A DNA stretch of 56,053 bases from Roseobacter sp. MED193 (GCF_000152965.1 NZ_CH902583.1:1518919-1574971); one strand, 5' to 3'. Shown: positions 1 to 9,231, counted from the stretch's first letter. Program-made: numbers and translations. Notes: generated by a model from the sequence alone, not told the origin.

Positions 1-599
<599 letters not shown>

Positions 600-1324
600 A
601 AAAGCAATCGCTTGCTTATCCTTGACGTTCGAACCTCTGCACATCTCCAATACTCAAGGCCACCTTTGGGGGCAGGCCTCTATGTCCACCCGGCTAAGGA
701 TTGGACACGTATCGGAAGTCATCTGTTTGATGTACACAGTTTTCATAAGAAAACAGTGAACCGTTCAAACAGTGAAGCTGACACTCTATCATCGCGCTAC
801 CGCTTCGCTACTTGAGCGCCGCAATATTACTAAGAGCGTTGATATACAGACGTTGATCCATCGAAACGAACCAAACCGCCCACATATCTCTTCAGTTTTC
901 ATCAATGTCAAAGAGCTACACCCTCGAAGACAAAAATCCCAGCCGCGCCCCAATCTCTTGCTGCGCCGCCGTTCCTTCAGAACCCTCGGTGGTGACCGTC
1001 AGCGCCTCAGCGCCGCCGGTAGAGGGGGTTCTAAGTATAACCCCGGGGACCCGCAACCCAAAAACCAGTCAAATTCCACTTTTCTGCAAAAGAAATGTGA
1101 TAAGTAAACAAAATCAACGCTCTAACAGGTAACAAAGTCAACTCAACTGACCCTTTTTACAGCACCCCTGCCCCCAAAAGGACCCCAATCCCACGAGTCA
1201 CCCGCACAACCAGAACTTACCCACAGACTTAATCACAGACTCACAACACAAGAGGGGGCTGCGAGTCGGCCAAAAACACAAATGCGAGTCGCAAACTTCA
1301 ACACTCAGACCCGCCCGGCCGCCT
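600..1324 (-). other. rRNA leader and promoter region, no protein gene
   Basis: About 725 bases lie between the 16S 5' end and the ridA terminator. The region is AT-richer than its surroundings and shows no convincing ribosome binding site or coding bias, so the short ORFs in it are treated as chance. Immediately before the 16S gene there is a perfect hairpin, AAGCAA-tcgc-TTGCTT (602-617). A boxA-like antitermination motif (CGCTCTTAGTAA, complement near 829-840) is possible but weak. By analogy with other rrn operons this should be a transcribed leader containing antitermination and RNase III processing signals. Confidence 0.7.
1034..1061 (-). promoter_or_regulatory. candidate rrn promoter
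   Basis: On the minus strand, TTGGGT (complement of 1056-1061) is followed after 16 bases by TATACT (complement of 1034-1039). It points at the 16S gene and would give a leader of about 430 nt. A second -35-like TTGACT lies at 1067-1072 but is 27 bases from the -10 box. Assignment is by motif and position only. Confidence 0.4.
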
Positions 1325-1360
1325 CAAAAAGGAAAAGGCCCGACCAGAGGTCGAGCCTTT
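1325..1360 (-). terminator. intrinsic terminator of ridA
   Basis: AAAGGC and CGACC pair with GGTCG and GCCTTT around an AGA loop (1334-1360). On the minus strand the hairpin is followed by a T-rich tract (complement of 1325-1333). It sits 28 bases past the ridA stop codon and separates ridA from the rRNA leader. Confidence 0.85.
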
Positions 1361-1388
1361 GACTTGAAACCGCAAGTGGCGCGCGCCC

Positions 1389-1739
1389 TTAGGGCTTAGC
1401 CGCGGTCACGATGAATTCCACCAAGAATTCGGGCAACGCCAGTTTGGCTTCACCGCAGGCGCGCGCGGGGGCATGGCCTTCGGGCACCCAGGCATCCCAG
1501 ACCGCATTCATTTCGGCAAAGTCCTTCATATCGGCCAGCCAGATGGTGGTCTGCAACAGACGAGTCTTGTCCGAGCCGACCTCGGCCAGCAGGGCGTCGA
1601 TCTGATCCAGGCAGTCCTGGGTCTGCTGTGCCACGCTGGCGCCCTTTGTGCCGACCTGTCCGGCCAGATATATGGTGTCACCATGGGTGACGATCTGGCT
1701 CATGCGGGTGCCAGTGTGAAGACGTGTAATTTTGGACAT
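1389..1739 (-). CDS. ridA: RidA family protein (enamine/imine deaminase)
   Basis: This 116-residue protein has the length and layout of the YjgF/YER057c/UK114 (RidA) family. RidA proteins are cytosolic trimers that hydrolyse reactive enamines and imines, such as 2-aminoacrylate released by PLP enzymes. The C-terminal 'PARAC' motif supplies the arginine used for substrate carboxylate binding in active RidA members, and 'LAGQVG' near residue 26 is typical. The start ATG follows an AGAGGTAG-like ribosome binding site. The gene is probably monocistronic, since the terminator at 1325-1360 follows directly. The subfamily is not certain. Confidence 0.88.
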   Translation of the reverse strand: MSKITRLHTGTRMSQIVTHGDTIYLAGQVGTKGASVAQQTQDCLDQIDALLAEVGSDKTRLLQTTIWLADMKDFAEMNAVWDAWVPEGHAPARACGEAKLALPEFLVEFIVTAAKP

Positions 1740-1813
1740 CGATAGACTACCTCTTGTGAAGGGGGGAAGACCGGACCAAACTTGCCCAGCACATTAAAGG
1801 CAATACGTCTCCC

Positions 1814-2224
1814 CTATTGAGACAAAAGCCAAGCCCCAAATGCTCGATCGCAAAACTTGCGATCAAACTGACGCCTGCCCGTCTCACCACCAGGAACAGC
1901 AGTGTGGCGCAGAATTAGACATGTAGCCCCCGTGCCTTTCGACCAGGACCTCTCCCATGAACCACCCAAGTCTCCGGACAAGAGCCGCATCTTGACCTTG
2001 CCATAGGCCTGAGTATCCGGATTATTCCACTCTACCGACCCTCCTGGGAGACGTTTGGAACGGTACAAAAGCATCCTCTCGGCGGCCCGCATGGCTTCCA
2101 GGTCACTGGGCTGAAACGGTGCGTTCGCCAGTATACGGTTCAGCGGTTCAGCCGCCAATGGGGGCGCCCCGAAAGTGAGCACAGAGAAGCCCAGCGCAGT
2201 AAAAAAGCAGAATACTTTCACCAC
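1814..2224 (-). CDS. small secreted protein, surface-antigen-like
   Basis: This 136-residue protein starts with GTG after an AAGGGA element. Residues 1-25 form a signal peptide (hydrophobic core, then a 'LAAEP' cleavage-like site). The mature part has 'NRILANAP', an acidic helix 'LEAMRAAER', a 'WNNPDTQAYG' segment, and two cysteines near the C-terminus followed by 'GAWLLSQ'. The W-NP-(T/S)-G-V layout with C-terminal Cys and 'G-W' resembles the 17-kDa surface antigen-like domain of alphaproteobacteria, but this is recognition by eye only. It is a paralogue of the gene at 2282-2647, lying in tandem on the same strand. No lipobox is seen. Function unknown. Confidence 0.72.
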   Translation of the reverse strand: MVKVFCFFTALGFSVLTFGAPPLAAEPLNRILANAPFQPSDLEAMRAAERMLLYRSKRLPGGSVEWNNPDTQAYGKVKMRLLSGDLGGSWERSWSKGTGATCLILRHTAVPGGETGRRQFDRKFCDRAFGAWLLSQ

Positions 2225-2281
2225 AATCCCTTAACGTCTATATTACGCCAGAACTAAAACCCAATGCCACCATCTGGTGCA

Positions 2282-2647
2282 CTACTGTGACAGCAACCAC
2301 GTGCCACTGGCAGATTTGCAGAACCTGCGAGACACATTTGCCGTCGAAGCCCCGCCATTGGGATGCGCTGTGTGCGCCAGCGAGACACAGGCGCCCTGCT
2401 TGGCCGTCACTTTGACCACGCCGTATGAACGCGTTTGTGGATTGCTCCACTTAACAGAGCTGCCAACTTTTACGTTCGCATGCTCATACAGTGCCGCCTC
2501 TGCCGCGCGCATAGTGTCAAAATCGGCAGGGGACAGCGGCGATTGCGCCAAAATCCGGCTCAGGGGCTTGGCCGTTGCTGGGACCACGGCAAATACAGCA
2601 GATGTTGCAACAACAAGTGCGGAGAAAAGAACAGCGGATTTGATCAT
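2282..2647 (-). CDS. small secreted protein, surface-antigen-like (paralogue)
   Basis: The chosen start is the ATG at 2647, which gives 121 residues beginning 'MIKSAVLFSALVV'. An upstream ATG at 2677 would add ten residues ahead of the signal peptide and is less likely. A signal peptide of about 26 residues ends near 'ATAKP'. The mature domain parallels the neighbour at 1814-2224: 'LSRILAQSPLSPADFDTMRAAEAAL', then 'WSNPQTRSYGVVKV', two cysteines and the terminal 'GTWLLSQ'. A tandem duplication followed by divergence is the simplest explanation. The protein is probably periplasmic or surface-exposed. Function unknown. Confidence 0.72.
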   Translation of the reverse strand: MIKSAVLFSALVVATSAVFAVVPATAKPLSRILAQSPLSPADFDTMRAAEAALYEHANVKVGSSVKWSNPQTRSYGVVKVTAKQGACVSLAHTAHPNGGASTANVSRRFCKSASGTWLLSQ

Positions 2648-2780
2648 GGTGGTCTCAACCTGAAAGAAAATGTTCAAAACAGCCCGCCCTGCACCCTACG
2701 ACAGGGCAAGAGCTGGTAGGCTCCAACATGACGTAAGCCGCCTGCCCTGTCCATCCACCACGGCGCAAAGCCCGGTGTTC

Positions 2781-3653
2781 TCATGAAAATTTGCGGAACA
2801 AGCGCGTCGTATCAAAGAGCTCATCCAGGCGGTCATAGCGCTCTTTGGTCTTGTCCCAGCTCTCCTCCTGGGTGGCGGCGATCATTGCCTCTAGCAACAT
2901 CATGGTCGAGATATTCGAATCCCAGGCTGAGGGGATCTCAACCCAGCAATTAAAGGTATGTGCAGCAACCGCCGCGATTGGGCTGGCCCACTGATCCGTT
3001 ATCAGCACGACTTTAACACCGCGCTCTGCGGCCAATTCAGCCAGGCGCTGCAGGTTGGTCTCGTAGCGGCGCACATCAAACAACAGCAACGTGTCCCCCT
3101 CCTCCATGTCCAACACATAGTGCGGCCATGTGGCAGAAGAGGAGGTCATATGTGTGACCCGCTGGCGGATCGCCTGAAAATGGGTGAAGGCATAATCTGC
3201 CAAAGCCCGCGTTATCCGCCCCCCAACAACATAGAGCCGCCCCTCGGTCTTGGCGAGCTGACGCACGGCGGCATCAAACTGCCCCGAATCCACATTGGAA
3301 AAAGTCTGGCTGAGGTTATCCGTCACCGCCTGGGAGAACCGGTTGAGCATATGCCCTTCCGGCGCTTCGGAGGCCCAGTTTTCGCGACGTTGCGTTGGGC
3401 CAGAGACCTTGGCTTCCAGCTCTTTCAGGAGCGCCTGGTGGAACTGCGGATAGCCCTTGAATCCCAGCTTTTGCACCATCCGCGCGATGGTCGGCGTGGA
3501 GACCTCGGCATTGGCTGCGACAATAGTGATCGAGGCCAGCCCCGCTGCCGGATATTTCTCCAGCAAAGAGTTTGCAAACTTACGCTCCGACTGGGTCAAG
3601 GTCGGGTAGTGGTCCCGGATCAGCTCTCGCACTGTGAGCGGCGGTTTGGTCAA
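2781..3653 (-). CDS. MurR/RpiR family transcriptional regulator
   Basis: This 290-residue protein has an N-terminal RpiR-type helix-turn-helix of about 75 residues ('LTQSERKFA', 'VSTPTIARMVQKLGFKGY') and a C-terminal SIS domain ('LYVVGGR', 'DTLLLFDVRRYE', 'KVVLITDQ') that usually binds a phosphorylated or small-molecule effector. The start is TTG, supported by AGGAGG seven bases upstream. The gene is divergent from the hydrolase-TRAP-ligase-dehydrogenase operon beginning at 3811, with two TTCTG/CAGAA inverted repeats between them. It is therefore the likely local regulator. Whether it activates or represses cannot be read from sequence, and the effector is unknown. Confidence 0.9.
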   Translation of the reverse strand: MTKPPLTVRELIRDHYPTLTQSERKFANSLLEKYPAAGLASITIVAANAEVSTPTIARMVQKLGFKGYPQFHQALLKELEAKVSGPTQRRENWASEAPEGHMLNRFSQAVTDNLSQTFSNVDSGQFDAAVRQLAKTEGRLYVVGGRITRALADYAFTHFQAIRQRVTHMTSSSATWPHYVLDMEEGDTLLLFDVRRYETNLQRLAELAAERGVKVVLITDQWASPIAAVAAHTFNCWVEIPSAWDSNISTMMLLEAMIAATQEESWDKTKERYDRLDELFDTTRLFRKFS

Positions 3654-3721
3654 GGGGCCCCCTCCTGCGGGTGACTAAAAAATAGGCGGCAGAGCCATAG
3701 TAGGCACCATTAAAGCATGCG

Positions 3722-3787
3722 TTCTGCCAGTACAGAAAAAATCTCTTCTGAAATTATATTGACAGAATTTACCCCTCGTGAAAAGAT
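3722..3787 (+). promoter_or_regulatory. promoter with two inverted repeats (candidate RpiR operators)
   Basis: TTCTG-N6-CAGAA occurs at 3722-3737 and TTCTG-N12-CAGAA at 3746-3767. The second overlaps a -35 candidate TTGACA (3759-3764), followed after 17 bases by AAAGAT (3782-3787). The position between the divergent RpiR gene and the operon suggests regulator binding at this promoter. The -10 box is weak. Confidence 0.45.
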
Positions 3788-3810
3788 TTTTCCAAAACGG
3801 GGAGAAATGC

Positions 3811-4596
3811 ATGTCACTGAGCGATTCCAACGCTCGCTGCGAAGCTTACGAAGTGCTCAACGGTGCAGGCCGTGGGGGCGCTCTGATCCTATGCGAACAT
3901 GCCAGCCATCACATCCCGCGCCGCTATGGAGACCTGGGATTGGCCGAGGCGGATCGCAAAAGCCACGCTGTCTGGGACCCTGGTGCCCGCGCAGTGGCCC
4001 GGTCCCTGTCAGAAGCACTGGATGCCCCCTTGATCGCGTCGCGCGTGTCACGGCTGGTCTATGACTGCAACCGCCCCCCAGAGGCCGCCTCTGCGATGCC
4101 GGTAAAATCCGAGTTGATCGAAGTGCCAGGCAATATTGGCCTGCGGCCCGAACAGCGCGAAGAGCGAATCCACACGGTATATCAGCCCTTTTGCGACGCG
4201 GTTTCGCGACTGATCACAGCCCGCAAAGCCGAAGGGCTGGAGACGGCGCTCATCACCGTGCACAGCTTTACGCCCATCTATTTTGGCACCCACCGCGCAG
4301 TCGAGATAGGCATCCTGCATGACACCGACAGCCGCTTTGCTGATGCAATGTTGGATCACGTCTCCGCCCTGCCCCATCGTCAGATCGACCGGAATGAGCC
4401 CTATGGCCCCGGCGACGGTGTCACTCATAGTTTACAATATCATGGGCTAAAAAACGGGCTGGCCAATGTTATGATCGAAGTCCGCAACGATCTATTGAGC
4501 ACACAACAAGAGGAAGCCCAAATCGCGGAAGAGCTGCTGGCCCTGCTGCGTCCTGCGCTGGCAACATTGCAAGACGAAGGAGGCACCAGTGCCTAA
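3811..4596 (+). CDS. N-formylglutamate amidohydrolase family hydrolase
   Basis: This 261-residue protein starts at the ATG preceded by GGGGAGA; an upstream in-frame ATG lacks such a site. Family signatures include 'ILCEHASHHIP' (near residue 25), 'RLVYDCNRPP', 'ITVHSFTP' and 'RNEPYGPGDG', typical of the Zn-dependent FGase fold. Classical members release formate from N-formyl-L-glutamate in histidine degradation, but no hut genes are here. It is the first gene of an operon with a TRAP importer, a glutamine-synthetase-like ligase and two dehydrogenases, and overlaps the next gene by 8 bases. I infer that it hydrolyses a glutamyl-type amide made in this pathway. That substrate assignment is a hypothesis. 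Confidence 0.88.
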   Translation: MSLSDSNARCEAYEVLNGAGRGGALILCEHASHHIPRRYGDLGLAEADRKSHAVWDPGARAVARSLSEALDAPLIASRVSRLVYDCNRPPEAASAMPVKSELIEVPGNIGLRPEQREERIHTVYQPFCDAVSRLITARKAEGLETALITVHSFTPIYFGTHRAVEIGILHDTDSRFADAMLDHVSALPHRQIDRNEPYGPGDGVTHSLQYHGLKNGLANVMIEVRNDLLSTQQEEAQIAEELLALLRPALATLQDEGGTSA

Positions 4597-5185
4597 GATT
4601 ATTTTGCGCTATATTCGCGCCGTGGAGGCGATGAACCGGTTCATTGGCCGTTTTGCAATGTACCTGATCTTTGCTCTCATCGCGGTGTTACTTTGGTCCT
4701 CAGTCTCAAAGACCTTTTTCAACCCCTCGCTTTGGACCCTTGAGATGGCTCAGTTCATCATGGTCGCCTATTATATCCTGGGCGGACCCTATTCGATGCA
4801 GATGGGATCGAATGTGCGGATGGATCTGTTCTATGGGGGCTGGACCACCCGAACCAAGGCCTTCGTCGACGCCTTCACCGTGCTGTTCCTGATGGTCTAC
4901 TTGGGCATCCTGCTTTATGGCGCCGTAAGTTCGATGGCCTATAGCCTCGGCTATTTTGGTCTAGAGCCCTTCACCTTCTTTGGTGACATCATCGCCACCT
5001 TCTTTACCGAAGGGCCAAGTGCTGCCTGGAGCAAGCTTGGCTATATCGAGCGTAGCTCCACCGCCTGGCGCCCCTATCTGTGGCCGGTAAAATCCATTCT
5101 CTGCTTCGGCGTCTTTCTGATGCTGCTGCAGTGCCTAGCTGAATTGTTCCGCGATATCGGACGTCTTCGCGGAGTTGAAATCTGA
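4589..5185 (+). CDS. TRAP transporter small permease (DctQ-like)
   Basis: This 198-residue inner-membrane protein starts with GTG inside the end of the upstream gene, with AAGGAGG just upstream. It shows four hydrophobic segments, with 'FIMVAYYILGG' and 'VRMDLFYGG' typical of DctQ subunits. It is somewhat longer than a usual DctQ because of an extra loop of about 30 residues around 135-165. With the large permease and binding protein it forms a Na+-dependent high-affinity importer. The substrate is unknown. The stop codon overlaps the next start (TGATG), so translation is probably coupled. Confidence 0.92.
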   Translation: MPKIILRYIRAVEAMNRFIGRFAMYLIFALIAVLLWSSVSKTFFNPSLWTLEMAQFIMVAYYILGGPYSMQMGSNVRMDLFYGGWTTRTKAFVDAFTVLFLMVYLGILLYGAVSSMAYSLGYFGLEPFTFFGDIIATFFTEGPSAAWSKLGYIERSSTAWRPYLWPVKSILCFGVFLMLLQCLAELFRDIGRLRGVEI

Positions 5186-6687
5186 TGCCTTATGAATTGA
5201 TCGCAATCGTGATGTTTGCCGGCATGATGCTGATGCTGATGACCGGTCAACGGGTCTTTGGCGCCATTGGTTTTGTTGGCGCTGTGGCGGGCATGCTGCT
5301 TTGGGGGACTGGCGGGGTCGAGATCCCCTTTGCCGCCTCGATGAAGCTGATGAAATGGTACCCGCTACTGACGCTGCCGATGTTCATCTTTATGGGCTAT
5401 GTGCTGTCAGAATCCAAAATTGCCGATGATCTTTACCGGATGTTCCACGTTTGGATGGGACCGGTGCAGGGCGGTCTGGCGATTGGCACCATCGGGTTGA
5501 TGGTGCTGGTCTCGGCCATGAATGGTCTGTCCGTCGCAGGCATGGCCATTGGGGCCACCATCGCGCTGCCGGAACTCCTGCGTCGGGGCTATGACAAGAT
5601 CCTGGTGACCGGCACCATCCAGGCCGGGTCTTCTCTGGGCATTCTGGTACCACCCTCTGTGGTGTTAGTGCTCTATGCGATGATTGCGCGTCAGCCAGTT
5701 GGGCAACTGTGGCTGGCCGGTGTGGTGCCGGGCCTTTTGATGGCGACGATGTTCATCATCTACATCTATATCCGCGCCAAGATGCAACCTAACCTTGGCC
5801 CCGCCATGAGCCACGAAGAACTGGCTGAATATGATGAAATCAGCACCCACCCTCTGCGGTTGAACTTCATTGTGCTGGCCGGGATTGTGCTGGTTCCCTT
5901 GTTGGTCAAACTGGATGTGATCGCGCCAAAGTCCGCTATTGGCTTTGCCCTTGGTGCTGCGGTTCTGGCCTTCGCCACCCGCGCCATGCCGCTGTTCTAC
6001 CGTGATGTTTACCTGAAGGAGAAACACCGGCTGCTGTTTTCCGGTGTGCTGCCCCTGGCAATCTTTGCCACCATGATGGTGCCCTTCGTGAATGGCTGGA
6101 CCTCGCTGGTGGAAAGCTCGGCCATTGGCGCCATGACCGCCTTCATCGCCGCCGTTCTCAAGGGCCGCATGAACAAGGCGGTATTCGAAACCACCGTGCG
6201 ATCAACCCTGGGGATCTCCTGCATGTTCATGTGGATCATCCTCGCGGCCCTGGGCTTTGGTGCCATCTTTGATGGGCTGGGTGCCGTGAAAGCGATTGAG
6301 GATCTGTTCACCGCGCAGCTGGGCCTCAGCCCCTGGATGATCCTGATCCTGATGCAGCTCAGCTTTATCGTGATGGGCACCTTCCTGGATGACACTGCGA
6401 TGCTGGTCATCGTCGCACCGCTCTATGTGCCGCTGGTTGGCGCGCTTGGCTTTGACCTGATCTGGTACGGGGTGCTTTACACCATCACCACGCAGATCGC
6501 CTATATGACGCCGCCCTTTGGCTATAACCTATTCCTGATGCGCGCCATGGCGCCGCCAGAAATCGGCCTGAAAGACATCTATATCTCCATCATCCCCTTT
6601 GCCGCCGTCATGGTGGTGGCCCTGGCCCTCATCATGGCCTTCCCACAGATCGCGCTGTGGCTGCCAGATCTGGTTTATGGCCGCTGA
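5185..6687 (+). CDS. TRAP transporter large permease (DctM-like)
   Basis: This 500-residue protein has about a dozen predicted membrane spans. DctM-type features include 'LPMFIFMGYVLSES', 'GTIQAGSSLGILVPPSVVLVLY' and 'TPPFGYNLFLM', which form the ion- and substrate-translocating core. Its length is within the upper range of the family. It belongs to the same transporter as the preceding small permease and the following binding protein. A short GC hairpin follows it before the binding protein gene. Confidence 0.95.
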   Translation: MPYELIAIVMFAGMMLMLMTGQRVFGAIGFVGAVAGMLLWGTGGVEIPFAASMKLMKWYPLLTLPMFIFMGYVLSESKIADDLYRMFHVWMGPVQGGLAIGTIGLMVLVSAMNGLSVAGMAIGATIALPELLRRGYDKILVTGTIQAGSSLGILVPPSVVLVLYAMIARQPVGQLWLAGVVPGLLMATMFIIYIYIRAKMQPNLGPAMSHEELAEYDEISTHPLRLNFIVLAGIVLVPLLVKLDVIAPKSAIGFALGAAVLAFATRAMPLFYRDVYLKEKHRLLFSGVLPLAIFATMMVPFVNGWTSLVESSAIGAMTAFIAAVLKGRMNKAVFETTVRSTLGISCMFMWIILAALGFGAIFDGLGAVKAIEDLFTAQLGLSPWMILILMQLSFIVMGTFLDDTAMLVIVAPLYVPLVGALGFDLIWYGVLYTITTQIAYMTPPFGYNLFLMRAMAPPEIGLKDIYISIIPFAAVMVVALALIMAFPQIALWLPDLVYGR

Positions 6688-6713
6688 TGGAATTTCCGAA
6701 TAACCCAAGAAGA

Positions 6714-6728
6714 GCCCCGCTCGGGGGC
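6714..6728 (+). other. short intergenic stem-loop in TRAP operon
   Basis: GCCCC-gctc-(G)GGGC lies between the large permease and the binding-protein gene. There is no T-run. It may tune expression of the downstream binding protein. Confidence 0.35.
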
Positions 6729-6766
6729 CTAAGTTCACAACCGAGATCCAACAAGGAGTGAGACGA

Positions 6767-7801
6767 ATGACAACAAGACGTAAGTTTCTGCAAACCGCCG
6801 GTGTGGGGGCAATGGCCGCCCCGCTGGCGACACCCGCCCTGGCACAATCCACCATCAAATGGCGGATGCAGACCTATGCCGGCACCGCCCTGGCCGAGCA
6901 CGTGGTGAAACCCGCCATCGACATGTTCAACCAGATCGCTGGCGACCGCATGCAGATCGAGCTGTTCTACGCCGATCAGCTGGTCCCCACAGGTGAGCTG
7001 TTCCGCGCCATGCAGCGCGGCACCATCGATGCCGTGCAGTCGGATGATGACTCGATGGCATCGCCGACCGAAGTCACGGTCTTTGGCGGCTACTTCCCCT
7101 TCGGCTCGCGCTACTCACTCGACGTGCCGGTCCTGTTCAACCAGTACGGCCTGAATGAGATCTGGGACGAAGAGTATTCCAAGGTTGGCGTCAAACACAT
7201 CTCTGCCGGTGCCTGGGATCCCTGCCACTTTGCCACCAAAGACCCGATCCGCAGCCTCGAAGACCTGAAAGGCAAGCGCATCTTCACCTTCCCAACCGCG
7301 GGTCGCTTCCTCAGCCAGTTTGGCGTTGTGCCTGTGACCCTGCCTTGGGAAGACATTGAGGTCGCTCTGCAAACCGGTGAGCTTGACGGCGTTGCCTGGT
7401 CTGGCATCACCGAAGACTACACCGTTGGCTGGGCCGATGTGACCAACTACTTCCTGACCAACAATATCTCTGGTGCCTGGGCTGGTAGCTTCTTTGCCAA
7501 TCAGGGCCGCTGGAACGAGCTGCCCGAAGACCTGCAGACCCTGTTCCGCGTCTGCTGTGACCAGTCGCACTACTATCGTCAGTGGTGGTACTGGGGTGGC
7601 GAAGCCTCCCTGCGGGTCAATGGCCCCAAGATGGAGCTCACCACCATTCCCGACGCAGAATGGGCCCAGGTCGAAGGCGCTGCGGTCCAGTTCTGGGATG
7701 AAATCGCCGCCGAAAGCCCCACCAAGGCCAAGGTTGTCGAGATCTTCAAGAAGTATAATGCTGACATGCAAAAAGCCGGTCGCCCCTACCGCTACGGCTA
7801 A
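6767..7801 (+). CDS. TRAP transporter substrate-binding protein (DctP family), Tat-exported
   Basis: This 344-residue protein starts at the ATG six bases after AAGGAGTG. Residues 4-27 form a twin-arginine signal ('RRKFLQTAG' then 'ATPALAQS'), so it is probably exported folded, like TakP-type TRAP binding proteins. The mature part has DctP features: 'GTIDAVQSDDD', 'LEDLKGKRIF', 'GRFLSQFG' (a position where family members carry the carboxylate-binding arginine), and 'LQTGELDGVAWSG'. If that arginine is functional, the ligand carries a carboxylate, which must be squared with any amine-substrate model for the operon. A strong hairpin follows the stop codon. Confidence 0.94.
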   Translation: MTTRRKFLQTAGVGAMAAPLATPALAQSTIKWRMQTYAGTALAEHVVKPAIDMFNQIAGDRMQIELFYADQLVPTGELFRAMQRGTIDAVQSDDDSMASPTEVTVFGGYFPFGSRYSLDVPVLFNQYGLNEIWDEEYSKVGVKHISAGAWDPCHFATKDPIRSLEDLKGKRIFTFPTAGRFLSQFGVVPVTLPWEDIEVALQTGELDGVAWSGITEDYTVGWADVTNYFLTNNISGAWAGSFFANQGRWNELPEDLQTLFRVCCDQSHYYRQWWYWGGEASLRVNGPKMELTTIPDAEWAQVEGAAVQFWDEIAAESPTKAKVVEIFKKYNADMQKAGRPYRYG

Positions 7802-7812
7802 ACCAATCTGCT

Positions 7813-7831
7813 CCGGCGCGGTCTGCGCCGG
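7813..7831 (+). other. stem-loop after TRAP binding-protein gene
   Basis: A perfect 7-bp stem, CCGGCGC-ggtct-GCGCCGG, lies 11 bases past the stop codon. There is no T-run, so it is more likely an mRNA-stabilising or attenuating element than a full terminator. Comparable hairpins follow phnD and the TctC-type gene in this window. Confidence 0.5.
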
Positions 7832-7860
7832 GGCACCCTATCTGAACAGGAAAATGCCCC

Positions 7861-9222
7861 ATGACTGGTGTTCTGACTTTTGACGATCTGAAAGCCCAAG
7901 TTGCCGCAGGCGACGTTGATACCGTGCTGGTCTGCCTTGTGGACATGCAGGGCCGCCTGATGGGCAAGCGTTTTCACGCCGGGCATTTTGTTGCTGGCGC
8001 CTATGAGGAAACCCATTGCTGCAACTACCTGCTGGCCACCGACCTTGAGATGGCGACGCCCGATGGCTTTGCCTCGACCAGCTGGGAGTCGGGCTATGGC
8101 GACTATGTGATGAAGCCGGACCTAACCACTCTGCGCCCCCTGCCTTGGCTCGAAGGCACGGTGATGGTGCTCTGTGATGTGCTGGATCATCACAGCCATG
8201 AAGAGGTCCCCCACAGCCCCCGCGCCATTCTGAAGAAACAGATCCGCCGTCTGGACGCGCTTGGCTTTGACGCCATGACAGCGACCGAGCTTGAGTTTTT
8301 CCTGTTTGAAAAAGGCTTTGACGAGATCCGTAAATCGGACTTCCGTGATCTACAGCCCATTTCCGGCTACAATGAAGACTACCACATCCTGCAGACCACC
8401 AAGGAAGAGCATGTGATGCGCCCACTGCGCAATCACCTGTGGAACGCGGGCATTCCGGTGGAATGCACCAAGGGTGAGGCTGAGGCCGGCCAGGAAGAGC
8501 TGAACATCAAGTATGGCCGCGCTCAGGATACCGCCGATTTCCACACCATCGCCAAACATGCCACCAAAGAGATCGCCTGGCAGCAGGGCCACGCCGTAAC
8601 CTTCCTGCCCAAATGGCATCACGACAAGGTTGGCTCATCCTCTCACGTGCATCAGTCGCTGTGGAAAGACGGCAAACCTGCTTTTTACGACGGCGATGAC
8701 GCGCTTGGCATGTCAAGCCTGATGAAGAACTACATGGCCGGGCTGCTGAAATATGCGCCTGATTACACCTACTTCATGGCGCCCTATATCAACAGCTACA
8801 AGCGCTTCATGAAGGGCACCTTTGCCCCAACCCGCATCATCTGGTCGGTGGACAACCGCACTGCCGGTTACCGCCTTTGCGGTGTTGGCAGCAAGTCGAT
8901 CCGGGTGGAATGCCGTATTCCGGGGTCGGATATGAATCCCTACCTGGCCATGGCCGCCATGCTGGCCGCCGGCATTGCAGGTATCGAAGAAGGGCTGGAG
9001 CTGCAGCCCCCTGCGAGCGGTGATGTTTATCAGGGCAACAGTGGCATGATCCCTGAAACTCTGCGGGAGGCCCGTCTGAGCCTGAAGGGCTCTGAAATGC
9101 TGCGCGCTGCCATGGGAGACGATGTGGTGGATCACTACACCCGCGCAGCCGAAGTTGAGATCGAAGATTTTGACCGCGTGGTCACCGACTATGAAATTGC
9201 CCGAGGGTTTGAGCGCGCCTGA
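7861..9222 (+). CDS. glutamine synthetase family protein (gamma-glutamyl-amine ligase-like)
   Basis: This 453-residue protein has the GS catalytic domain: 'ATELEFFLF' and 'GEAEAGQEELN' (metal and ATP ligands), 'GSSSHVHQSL' (ATP loop), 'PYINSYKRF', and 'RVECRIPGSDMNPYLAMA'. The 'DGSS' ammonia-site motif of true glutamine synthetases is not seen in the N-terminal domain. This pattern is shared with PuuA-like gamma-glutamylpolyamine and gamma-glutamyl-amide synthetases, which join glutamate to an amine using ATP. Flanking genes (hydrolase, importer, ALDH, Fe-ADH) fit a gamma-glutamylated intermediate. The amine is not identifiable from sequence. It is probably not the housekeeping glutamine synthetase. 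Confidence 0.88.
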   Translation: MTGVLTFDDLKAQVAAGDVDTVLVCLVDMQGRLMGKRFHAGHFVAGAYEETHCCNYLLATDLEMATPDGFASTSWESGYGDYVMKPDLTTLRPLPWLEGTVMVLCDVLDHHSHEEVPHSPRAILKKQIRRLDALGFDAMTATELEFFLFEKGFDEIRKSDFRDLQPISGYNEDYHILQTTKEEHVMRPLRNHLWNAGIPVECTKGEAEAGQEELNIKYGRAQDTADFHTIAKHATKEIAWQQGHAVTFLPKWHHDKVGSSSHVHQSLWKDGKPAFYDGDDALGMSSLMKNYMAGLLKYAPDYTYFMAPYINSYKRFMKGTFAPTRIIWSVDNRTAGYRLCGVGSKSIRVECRIPGSDMNPYLAMAAMLAAGIAGIEEGLELQPPASGDVYQGNSGMIPETLREARLSLKGSEMLRAAMGDDVVDHYTRAAEVEIEDFDRVVTDYEIARGFERA

Positions 9223-9231
9223 CGGCGCGCA

